A stretch of DNA of 64,000 nt. Origin: Tolypeutes matacus (Eukaryota > Chordata > Mammalia > Cingulata > Chlamyphoridae). The stretch covers positions 13,242,536-13,306,535 of the forward strand of contig JAKSZT010053764.1 in the NCBI GenBank assembly GCA_026826555.1. Reading direction: 5' to 3'. The notes beneath the pieces are model-generated. The model saw nothing but the letters and a program-made list of their open reading frames with translations. It was not told where the DNA came from and made no database searches. The position numbers were made by a program, and so were the translations under genes. This document shows, in pieces, positions 51,171 through 62,895 of the stretch. Every line of letters starts with the position of its first letter. Position 1 is the stretch's first letter.

Positions 51171-52726
51171 TTACCTTTGTTTTATTCGGAATTATCCTAC
51201 TGCTTGGTCTAAATCATATTAAATTCTGACACAGATCTCTTTTACCATTCACATACCTTTGTGACCTCTCCTCTTACACAAAGGAAACATTTTCAGAGTT
51301 CCTTATAGCCCTACATTTGAAAAACATCCACCGAGTTCATACCTAGTACCAGTCACAGAAAGCACAGTATTTTTGTTGGGTTTTGGGGGAAGAAAAAAAG
51401 ACAATATAGCCCTCAAATGTCAAAATAAAATCTCTAGGAGGAGAGGAGAAGGATTGGAAAATTGGTAGATAAATGGAAAAGACTCAATCATGTATGACTT
51501 GATTGGTCACAGCTTACTGTGTGCTCCCTGATTAGTCTGCTAAATACCCGTATTTTAAGAAATAGCACTCAACCATGGATGTCTTCTACAGGCAGCACAC
51601 TCTGGAAGGCATAATGAACCCAGTCCAAAACAAGGCATTACTATCCTTAGAATCCCAGGCTTATACCATCCCTGTAGATCTCTCAAGTGATATTTAGAAC
51701 TATATTCCTTTTTAATTGTGTTATTTTCCAGTCTCACTTAAGAGAAGGCTGTATCTGTTTCAGATACTTTAAACATCTGGTTTCTTTTATCAGCCTTAAT
51801 AAAATCAAGTTTAGCTTGTTTTGACTGTCAAATATCTATGGAGCCTTAAGTATGGCCATATTCAATTTTCAAAAATCAATGCTCATAACCCCAGTAATCT
51901 TTTGGTACAAATGACCAGTCTTTGTTACTTGACCATGTGAAAGCAAGTGTTTCTGTTGTCTCCAACATGACTTTCTTCCAGAAAATTTCTCAAATTACAT
52001 GTCCCAAATTTGAAAAAGTGTGTTTTGAAATCACAGCTAGCCACAGTGTGATCTTTTGAGACTTCAACAATGTTCATTGCAATGTAAAAATGTTGTAACA
52101 GGTTGTGTGGGCACAGTTCAGAAATCAGAGGAATGTGTCAAGTTTCTCATGCAAACAGAAGCATGACTGTTGATTTTTGTGGTGGCAGACATGCCAAGAT
52201 ATTCAAGTACCAGGATGCTATCTAAGGCAGGTTTCTGGAGAGGAACAACTCCTGCTGGGAACTCACTGTCATGTACAGAAATTGGATTGAGTTCTGAACT
52301 CCATGTTCTAATATTCAATCACAAATATCTTATGGTGACAGTAAATTCCTACTCCAAGTACCATCTTATTTTCAACATTGTTAATTCAAATTATTAGAAT
52401 CAGTTTGGAAACTTTTCATATTTTCTTTCTTATTTGATGGAGAATACAGTAATAAAGAATGAGGTGGTAAGTCAGAAAGTAATTGAAATTAAGCCTTATC
52501 ATTTAATATTCAATCCCACGATTCATGAGAACCATATCTATAGTATTTTAGTGTTTGAATGTTATTGTATGAGAGGCAGACTTTCAGTGTTTTATCCATC
52601 AAAAGTTTTACTTTTCCTAAAGACACACATCCTAAGTTTATATCTAATTTCTTGAAAAGCATGTTTGGTTGGTTGGTTGGTTCATTTAGCATAGCTGTTT
52701 TTAAGGGTTAACAAAAATAAATTGCT

Positions 52727-52960
52727 GGCGAGGATGTGGCTCAAGCAGTTGAGCGCCTGCCACCCACATGGGAGGTCCCAGTTCCATTCTGGTGCCTCCT
52801 GAAAAAATAAACACAAACAACAAGCAAAACAGAAAAAAAAAAAAAAACCAACTCAGGGACACCGATGTCCCTCAGTGGTTGAGTGCCAGCTTCCCACTTA
52901 CAAGGTCCAGGGTTCAATCCCCGGCCCCCAGTACCTCAAAAAATAAATAAATAAATAGCT
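52727..52960 (+). mobile_element. Dimeric tRNA-derived SINE (DAS-like)
   Basis: There are two tRNA-like units in tandem. Unit 1 (52727-52800) has an A box at about 52737-52748 and a degenerate B box near 52780. An A-rich linker (52801-52847) follows. Unit 2 (about 52855-52937) has an A box near 52867 and an intact B box GGTTCAATCC at 52911-52920, followed by (AAAT)n. An imperfect flanking repeat, AAATAAATTGCT versus AAATAAATAGCT (near 52715-52726 and 52949-52960), may be the target-site duplication. Confidence 0.85.
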
Positions 52961-53094
52961 ACAGGAATAATTTCTTTTTCAAAATCTTACTTTATACTGG
53001 AAATTCTTATTCTGAATAATGATATCTGTTTCATACACTTACATATCACTCAGAATTTTCTATAGAGCTTTCATATTTTTTATGTTTTAGTTTA

Positions 53095-53245
53095 TAGCAA
53101 TGCACTAAGAATCACTCAGGTAAAAATACAAATTCCAAGGCTCCTCAATGGAAGTTCTGACTCAGTAGGTCTGAAACATGGCACAGGAATCCTTATTTTA
53201 ACAATTTTCTAGGTGATCCTTCTGAAAAGATAAGTTACGGAAAGA
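53095..53245 (+). mobile_element. MER5A-like hAT DNA transposon relic
   Basis: It contains tacaaattccaaggctcctc, gactcagtaggtctgaaaca and ttttaacaattttctaggtg followed by atccttctga, the internal order of MER5A. It is a non-autonomous, ancient element. Confidence 0.78.
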
Positions 53246-55899
53246 CTGCTTTAAATGAGAATGACAGTTACTATTCTTTCTGCTGATTGATAAAGAAAGA
53301 GAAGCAAAAATTCAGTATATTTATTAAGGTCACAGAGCCAGGTCAAATCCAGCTTCAGTTATTCTGAAGTTGATTCTTGGTTCTTTCCATTGGTTGATGT
53401 TACTGTGTATGTATATAGTAAGAAAATTAAAATAGCTTTCATCCTTGTGTTTTGTGATGTCTGATTCTTTTAAAATTAATGTTTATGAAATCTAAGTTAT
53501 GATAGCACTAGCTATGATAGATTTATATATGGGTATACTTTTGCCAAAGGATCATTGTTTCTATGATGAAACAAAGAATTTAAGTGCTATTAAGTCATTC
53601 ATGCTAAAAATAAGTTCATTTCCTTTTCCACTGTTCTCACAGTGTTGGAGACTAGAGCTTCCATACCATTTTGGTTATAGTGGTTGCCATGAGCTTAATA
53701 TGATTGTGACACAAAGAAATGTCAGCTGGTAAGATTTTCTTCAAAATACAAAGACTACAGCTGGCTTCTTATTTCTGTCCATTCTAAAGATACTGCAGCT
53801 AACCTAATTTGTGCGGGCCCACTGGATCATGCCTAATTGAGTTAATGAAGCTCTTCTGTAATAAGAACCCTCCAAAGGAAAATAAAAACACAGAATGAAA
53901 TTTCAGAATGCAAATTAGCCTGGCTTTGCTGGCTTTCACTCTCGTGGGTAGAAGATACAGAGAAAAAGAAAATCCTTAAATTAAGCCAATTTCACCACAT
54001 AGTCAAAGATCAGGTTTACCTAAAATTGTCAAGGGGGATCTATATATGATCTGGGGAGAACAGCCCAATCACCAGTAGATTGTTGAATGCCCTTGGCCCT
54101 GCTTGGGATGCAAAGAGCTATTATTTACTGCTTAATTCTAGTAACTTGATTATTTTCAATTATCTGTAGAAATCTTTGAGGACTTATGGTTTTCATTTCA
54201 TCAATGGAAACATATATTGAAAAATTATTATTTGCAACACTGAGGATTTACATTTATGGATCTCTGTTCAAGTGTTGTCCATTTCCACTAAAAAGTGTGT
54301 CCCTTTCTCGTAACACATTTCAAATTTCTTGGTTACTTGGCTAATCGGCCATATTAAAAAATCATAATATGTCTCAGCAACCCAGTATTTTGAACACTCA
54401 AAATAGAATGATTTAACTAGCAGCCTGTTAAGTTCCCTCCTTTCATATCTTCCTCTGATCCCAGCCTAGAAGCCTAGAAGATGCAGGTAAAATAAGGACA
54501 ACCTAACTCCAGTATGAAATGGATAGTACAGACTAACAGTGCTGTTGTGCATCGTTTGTTTTACCTGCATGCTTGAATTAATACAGTTTATCTAGGCAAG
54601 TAAAGACTACAATTGACAATGGATCTATCTACATGTAATGAGGACGGTTTTCAGCATAGGGTGGTTGGTATGTGCATAGTAATCATGTACATGGCCATTG
54701 ACATAACTAATGAAATTAAATCCTATCAGCCTTGGACACTTCCCAAACATCCTTATGGCATCCAACCTCTCTATTCTTGACTGGCCATTCATATTTCAGG
54801 CTTCCCAGTCCCTGGAGAAAATCTTGTCTAGGTAACTTAAAAGTAGACCAATAATAGAGTGACTATTGTTTAGTTTAGTTCAGCTATTAAACTTTGCCAG
54901 AGCCAAGGAAGCAAGAAATTGACTCAGGAGAGTGAAGCTAATTCCCCAGGGAACCCCAGAATCCCTAATTTTTTTTTAAGTTAAAGATAAAATAAGTTAA
55001 TTTTCCATCTGTCTTCTAGCACCTCTCTACTCTTCCCTTTTACTCTTCTCTCATTTTGTAATTCTGTGATTAAACTGTATTTTAAAATACAGTACTCAGA
55101 GTTGACTAACTCAGTTTTACATTTTAATATCAATGATGAGAATTTTACATGAAAAGCATTATATTCGCTTGAGCCCCCCCAGCGCACTGAATAATTTCCT
55201 GTTATTTTTAAAAAGAAACATTCAGTGTTTGTTATATGCTTACACAGAATTTATTAGCAAATGCTGGGGATAGATGCCTTAAACAGAGTCTGTAATTCAA
55301 AATGTTGAAAACAAATGCAAAATTACTTAAATATGTTAACAAGCATGATTGCATAAGTAATAAACAGAAAGAACATCATTATTCTTAGCAATAGTAAAAT
55401 GCAGTTTTATTTTTGCTGAGTTCTAGAATGTCCAAATGTTGAAAGAATGGCATAATAAGTGAAGCATGATAATTGAAAAAAATCTAGGAATTTGTTTGTA
55501 GTCACCAAACAAAAACTTGAAGAAATACCAACACCAATATTTATTACACACATACATCAGCAAATCAAAGGGTAGCCAAGATTTTTGACATATCCCCACC
55601 CAACATAGTGATCAGGAGCTTGGTTTCGGGATGTAACCAAAGGAGAAATTTTGTTTATACACCTAGATTCTTCTCACTGATATAACTACAAAAATAGTTA
55701 AATGATTCCTAGGATAAGTTCTAGAAAATGTGTTTGTCATAAAGGTACTAGTAAACATGAACTATGCTTTGTAAATAAGAAATTAAGATGGTACAGAAAA
55801 TAACATAATGGATGAACATCTATTAAATTCTTCAGATTTAGTTTAAGTCCATTCTATCACCCTCCTCATTTTCAGTCTCCCTTCTCCTTCACCAGAGTA

Positions 55900-57060
55900 C
55901 AAAACTATCAGGAGGTTGGTGTCTATTATCCCCATGAAAGTTTTTATACTTAAATCATATGCATATATCATAAATAGTATAGGGCATTGTTTTGCAAGTT
56001 TCCAATTTTTATATAAATTGGTATCATAATTTATATAAATGATATATTTCTTCACCTTGTTTTTTTTTTTGCTCATTATTGTGTGTTTTTAAAAAGTATA
56101 CACGTTGAAACATGTAGCTCTAGATCGTCCATTTTTATTGCCTTAAATCTTCCATTGAATTGATAAATCACATTTTATTAATTTAACTTAAAGTTAATGA
56201 ACATTTGGATGGCTACTAATTGTTCACAATTCCAAACAGTGCTTCAGTTAATATGCTTGTACACATCTCTTTACTAACATAAGAAAGAAATTCTCCAGAA
56301 TATGCCTTGAATTTGAGTTGCCCATTTGAATATTAACACATTTCTCTTCAGTGCTTGTACCAGTTTATATTTCTACTGGAAGTGAATGAGTCATTTTTTC
56401 TACATATACTTGCAAAATTTGGTGTTTTTAGAGTTTTAAATTTTGTCAATTTGATGGATGTGAAATGGAATCTCAATAAATTTGTGTTTTTTTCCCGGTT
56501 CCTAGATTTTCAATTTAGCTTTCATCTTTTACAAATCACCAGTTTATATCCTTTACCCATTTTTTCCCATCGTATCATTTTTTTTGTTAATGTGTGCAAG
56601 TTCTGTACTAATTCCATGTCAGTTATATGCATTGCAGATACATTATTTCAGTCTGGGACTATTCTATATACCTTCTTTTTAATTGAACACGAATTTTAAA
56701 TTTTAGTATAGTCAAATATATCAGTCTCTCTTTATGGTTACTGCTTTCTGCATCTTTTTTGAGAATCGTTCCCTGTCCCAAGATCATAAGTATATTCAGC
56801 ATAATTTATTTTTCACATTTAGATCTTTAATTCACCTAAAATTGAGTTTTCTTTGAGTGGGAAGTAGGGATCTAATTTTGTTTTGCCACATGGATACATA
56901 ACTGTCCAAATCCTAATTTTGACTAGTCTATCCTTTCTTCCCTGATTTGAAATTCTGTCTCTGTCCTGTAGCAAATTTCCATACTTGGTTTGTGAATCTT
57001 TTTCTGGTTTCTTTGTCCTGACCGTTCTTAAAATTTCTTTCATTTTCAATAATTAATACT
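55900..57060 (-). mobile_element. Old antisense L1 fragment
   Basis: The plus strand shows blocks of reversed ancient L1: tttggatggctactaattgt, ccagtttatatttctactgg, tttgatggatgtgaaatgga, tatcctttacccattttttc and gtgggaagtagggatctaat. It is strongly diverged, with no frame left. Confidence 0.75.
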
Positions 57061-57760
57061 TTCTAGAAAGTTATGTTTCAACTAAATTTTGGAATTTATG
57101 GGCACATATTTTCCTTCTTATCATTTTCGTGTAATTTATTTGTGCCTGTTACCTTGGTTCTTAACCAGACTTATGGAAATTATTAATTATTTATAATTAA
57201 TTATAATTATTTAATTACTTTGTCCAAACAACCAGAATTTTGTTTTGCTGATCCTCCCTGTTTGTTTTTGTACTTCACTGTTTTCTACTCTTACCTGTTA
57301 CTACTTTCTGCTTTTTAAAGATTTACTCTGAGTTTCTTTTCCTAGTTATTGATTTGAATAATTAACGCATTTATTTTGGGTTTGATTTTTTTCTTCTTAA
57401 GTATATTTGCATAATGTCTACAGCATCTTACTTCCAATCACTTTATCTTGGCTATCTGTATCCAGCTTCCAGGTAATTCACATTAGAGCTGAGTCTCAGG
57501 ACCATTCATACTACTAACCAGTTAATTCGGGCCAAATAACTTTGCAGAGTGTGTGCCATGCTAAATATGAGTTTATGAGTTTATGCAAATTATAAAATAC
57601 TGAAAATTAGGGTTTTAGCAATTATCAAGGAAACTATCAAGGAAACAGGATGCCAGTGAATAAATAAATGATCTACCATGTTTGGCTTCTTATCAGAATC
57701 ACTGCAAAAATTTTTGTTTGTTCTTCTGTTGTTAAAAAAATTCACCTACATATATCATAT

Positions 57761-57763
<3 letters not shown>

Positions 57764-57801
<38 letters not shown>
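57764..57801. repeat. (AT)n microsatellite
   Basis: There are nineteen perfect AT units. Confidence 0.97.
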
Positions 57802-57803
<2 letters not shown>

Positions 57804-58549
57804 TGCTTTTGTTCAACTGGCTGTGTAATACTCGTTTTTGTTGTATTTATAAGTGGCTCCACGGCCAGTTAGCTATTTTCTGTATTGGAAAACTTTCTAA
57901 ACCAAAGCTTACTATTAGAATAGGACTATAGACTGTGTCATAATAGATACCCAAGATTGTTTTTTATTAACCTGTCAAAGACATTCTGATTATGTGGTTC
58001 AAGCCATCATGTGCCTTATAATCTTTACCTTCAGGCACTATTTTTCACTTGCAAGTATAAGAAGTCCACCAGAGACTACAAATTGCAGCATATATTTAAA
58101 ACTGGAAAAAAAGGAATATCATGGGTCAATCCTGCACAAGAGAAATTTTATTGTATTTTTAGGTTTGTATAATAACTTCAGGTGATTGCTTTATGGTGAT
58201 AGAAGCTATTATTACTGTTACAGCGTGTTAGTCATGTATCATTTTAAATCTCTCTTGGTTGTCAGGTATCTCAACCCAAATACTTACTACCTTTCTATGC
58301 ATATTATCTTGTTACTTCATTTTTCCAACAGGAAGCTCGTTCTCTTTTCTCATGTCTTCTGCTACTGATAACACTTTTACTCTAAACACTGGGCAGACTA
58401 CATATATACTGTCTTAATACCTGACATTATCAGGACACATTTGTTATTAATAGAAATAGAGCCCCACTGTTTCTTATAGTGATTTTCTAGCTGTGAATGT
58501 GTGGAGTAGTTCGAGAAACCAGTTGGTAGTTCCCTCAAACACTAGCTAT

Positions 58550-59090
58550 CACACAGGAGTGAAATCTGATTATGTCACTGCCCCGTTTTCACACCTCTAA
58601 TGATTCACCTTTGCCTGTGGGATAAAACCCAAACTGATTTGTTTGACCTTTAGCTTCTATTCACATCGCCAGTTTTCCTTCTCTGCAAGAATATCATTTG
58701 TTTAGTCCCACTAAACATCCTACACTCCTCTCCAAATGTACATCAACAAGCTGTTACTTCTGATTAATTTTCTGACTTCCCTTTTCAGTATTAGTAAATC
58801 TTTCTCATCCAACACAGCCCTACTCTTTGAAACCCCTTTTTGCAATAATTTTCAAGCCCTTTAGCAAATCAGGTCAATACCTTTCTTGATATATAATAAC
58901 TTTATAAAAATATCTTAGTTGGCATTATAGTTCTTTGGTTTGCACCTATATATGTGTCTTTTGTTCCTCTAGAATGTGAGTTCTTTTATGGCACGGATGG
59001 TGGGTTTTTTGCTCTTATTATAGGCATGAGCAGGTGATCAATTACTGTCAATATGAATGAATAAATATGCAATGAATGAACAGTACTTAT
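58550..59090 (+). mobile_element. L2 LINE 3' portion
   Basis: It shows the L2 order gattatgtcactgccccg, gattcacctttgcctgtggg, ataaaacccaaactg, then agaatgtgagttcttttatg and gaatgaataaatatgcaatg at the end. Confidence 0.8.
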
Positions 59091-59904
59091 CACCACTTTT
59101 CATTGGGCATGTTTTGACACAAGGAATCTATATCTGATATAAAAACAGCAATATTTCAGGTTTGAAATATCATTCATATCACTGTTATTATATGTTCTTC
59201 TCTGTTTTTCATTCTTTGAGTCTCTATTGTGTCCTAAGCACTAGACTGAGATGAAGAGACGCTTGTGTATTATAAAGAATAAGACACTGAGAAGATGAAA
59301 TGGGAAATGGGTCCGGAGTTCTAGTTAAGCAGTGATTGCATATTTTAAAAAATGCTTTGTTGGTTCTACCAATTATTTTACAAGATAATATGTCAAAGCA
59401 AAGTCTTTTTTCTCTTGTTTCTTTGCCATGGCTTATTAATCAAATTATTATTAATTATATTTTGAGATCATTTCCCTCATAGATTGTAGCTCTTTGGAAC
59501 ATGGAAATGTGAGATTCTACACATATAAAGTGACATCTCTAGGATGAGAACTCAAGTGCTGTAGAGCCATATTCTTTCTAACATCCCATGCTATGCTAGC
59601 ATATAATAGACTATGGCATGATGGGTCCTAGTTCATTTCTCTTGTTGAATACTTAAAAATTCAATTGCAACAGAATATATAGTACACTGTCCCCTTTACA
59701 TCATTTACTTACTTGCAAAGGAAAATAAAATTCAAACAATATGTTTTACAAGATTTAATTTTGTGTATATATTTGTGGTTTTTCTCTAGTATAGAAAGCA
59801 AGTTTATGATTTCTTCTTAAAATTTATAAAGATATAAAAAAAAATTCAGTTCCACAAAAAAGTTGTTTAAAATTTAAAATTGTGTCCACATTTTCAAAGC
59901 CTAT

Positions 59905-60845
59905 TGAGAAAGAGCTGATTCTGCTCATTGGCTCCTGAGGGCTATAGAGACATCCAGACACAATAGGCAGGGCTGACAGCTCAGGAATTTGGTGCACTAC
60001 CAGAGGGACCTACTTTGGAATTTATGCTCCTCAGTGTGACAGAGTTGAACTCAGTTGTGGTTTCCCTACACATGGCTCTTCTGCCCCTTCTGTTTGAACC
60101 TAGAGTTAGTACAAGAGTTGATAGGTTTTATATAAGCCTCTTTGGGCTTTCCATGTGCCAGTCGGGCCCTGAATCTCAACAGAGTTACAACACCTACTCT
60201 CCAGTTCATTGGACTCACCCAGGACAACTAAAATGGAGATGATGATGGAAATGATAATCCCAAGGAACAGAGAGAGTCTACAACTGCAAGCAAGATAGTC
60301 CCATCCATCTGCCCTATGGGATCTAAGCCCCCTCTCAATTAGAGTCGGAGTGGGCATCACCATCCAGAAATCTCAGGATTGGGGAATTAATGATGGACTA
60401 GAGTAGACTTACTGTTATTCTACTATAGACTTATTATGATTCTAGCAACAGAAGAACTTTTATCATTGATGTGCAGGCAGTGGCCACCAGAGGTTATGAG
60501 GGGAGGAAGAGGGAAAAATAGATGTAATATGGGGGCATTTTTGGGACATGGGAATTGTCCTGGATGATGTTGCAATGACAGATATAGGCCATTATATATC
60601 TTGTCATAACTTACAAAATTGTGCAGGAGAGTTTAAATTATAATGCAAACTATAATATACACTTAGTGGCAATGGTCCAATATGTGTTCATCAATTTTAA
60701 TAAATGTACCACACTAATGGAGGATGTTGTTAATGTGGGAAAGAGTGGGAGAGGTAGGGAGTGGGGCATATGGGAATCTCCTGTATTTATTATGTAACAT
60801 TTATGTAATCTAAATATCTTTAACAATTTTTTTTAAGTATATTAA
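59905..60845 (+). mobile_element. L1-like long 3' region, copy 2 (about 0.94 kb)
   Basis: It matches 3365-4258 block by block over about 900 bp (for example tttccctacacatggctctt, ctctccagttcattggactc and gatattgttaatg-like ends). It contains a segment at about 60475-60510 absent from copy 1. It is 5' truncated relative to copy 1, and the 3' end runs into TTTAACA followed by T/A-rich sequence. It is probably the 3' UTR of a xenarthran L1. Confidence 0.75.
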
Positions 60846-61494
60846 AAAGTTAATTCACTCACAAAAAAGTGAATTAAGTCTTGCATGCCACTTTAGTGCC
60901 ATTGTGTTGACTAAAACCATCTATAAACTAAATCTTGTCAAGCAACAAGGAGATTTCCATGGGAAATCTACTTCTGCAGTACTAAGTAAAGGTTTATTTC
61001 AGTAAATCGATTATTTCTCAGTGCAAACCTGTAACTTCAAATAACTCACTAATATTTTAATAGCAAATTGCATTTCCTACAAAAGTGTGATAGATACTTT
61101 TTATATATTTCCTTGTCATATGTGAATATATACATATATAAATATCAACTTCACTATAGACAGTATTTTATTCAAATGTTATGGATTATTTACATTCATC
61201 AATTCAAAAAATTAAGTATTAACCATCTATTGCTATTAGAGACTTTTCTGATAAATTGACTTCATTTTTCATATTATACAGTTCACAAAATAATAAAGGG
61301 GGAAATAATCCAGCCCTGTAATAACATCATCTGTTAATTTGATAATCCACTTCAAAGAAAAATCTACAAATCATCTAAACAACTTCAGCAAAAATGCGTA
61401 ATCAGTTCACATGGCATGACGTGGTCCTTTAGAAATCATAATGGACTGTATGCAATAGTCTCTAAAATTAATTTCCAATTCGTTGGCAGTTTTT

Positions 61495-61553
61495 ATTGCC
61501 TGCCTGCCTTCCCACTTGCCTTTCTTCCTTCCTGCCTTCTTCCCTTCCTTCCA
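61495..61553. repeat. Pyrimidine-rich CTTCC/TGCC low-complexity tract
   Basis: These are imperfect TTCC and TGCC repeats. They produce overlapping open frames on both strands that are not genes. Confidence 0.85.
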
Positions 61554-62704
61554 CAAGCATTTATTTTTCTTAAAACTGTGTCTTACAGAGCTGAAAAATA
61601 GATTATCACTGTCCCGAAGCACTTCAGAAATACCCTATAAATTCAGTTGGATATTTAAAATTTTAGATCAGCAATAGAAGTACTACAAAATAGGAGAGGC
61701 AGAAGTTGATGCCTGAGATGAACTCACTTTTAAAGGACTAACTCCATGTAATTTGAAATTATAATTCCTATCCATACTTTTACTTAAGATGTTGAACAGT
61801 GAATTATGGGGAAATTATGTTCAAGTCCATATTGTACTAAACAGTTACCATATGCAAAGACTCTATAACTGGTACTGGGGTGTAGGGACTAGGGTGCAAA
61901 GCTTAACACCCTGTTCTTCTTCCAGGCACTTCATCATCTAGAAATACAGGTCTAAATATTTTGGCCAGTGTGGACAGACCTTGATTTTTGCTGCTCAGGC
62001 ACAAAATTCCTGCCTCTCCGTTTATCCGCCATATCTTGACCTAGCTGACTGGTAACCACAGCCTCTACAATTTCTTAACCAAAAGATAGAGTATTTGTTG
62101 TGTTGAAAGACTGCAGAGGTTTTCTGAAATAGTTTTTGTCTGGAGTGCTTGGAAACATTGTACTAAAAATGGGATGGCTTTTCCTATCAGATATATAAAC
62201 AGTAATGTTCTAAGAAGTACAAATATGAAACCGTGTTTAATAAAGCCAAATTATATGTAGGAGTTGGGGGCCTCTGAGTAACAGCATCCCCGGTTGATTG
62301 TCTAAGGAAATTATTTGTAAATGGGCATTCACTCATAGCAGCAGATCATGAATGATCCTGTGCTTTTGCATGGAAAGACCCTTATATGATTTTTTAATTT
62401 ATTTTTCATGGTGAGTGTGTATTATGAGAAAACCGATGGCAATGGATGATATATACTCTTGTTTGAACATCGTCATCTAATACTGCCTTAAGATTTAAAA
62501 CATCTTATGTAGAGACCCTTGATGTGTTAACAGTCTTTATAAAATACAAGTACATTAGCTATTAAATTCCAAACGGAATTATCAGTTGGTTTGCTCATGT
62601 AATCAACAAATGTGTATTGAATGTTCACCGGAAAGAAAGAAAGATGAAAACCACCAAAGAAATCTCAATTAAGTGAAGAGAATGATAAGGAAACACATGA
62701 TTTA

Positions 62705-62895
62705 AATAGAGCAGGCATTCTCAAACATCATTGTGCACCAGAGGGCTTGTTGAATCAACAGATTGCTTGCCTCCGTTGTCAAAATTTCTGATTCAGTAGG
62801 TCTGGGGTGGGGCCCAAGAATTTGCATTTCTGACACATTCTCTGGGGATTCTGCTCTGGGACCATCCTTTGATAACCTCTGCAGTTGAGCATAAG
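62705..62895 (+). mobile_element. MER5A hAT DNA transposon relic
   Basis: It shows ggcattctcaaacatcattg, tgattcagtaggtctggggt, ggggcccaagaatttgcatt and a ctctggggattctgctctg block in MER5A order, with degenerate ends. Confidence 0.88.
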
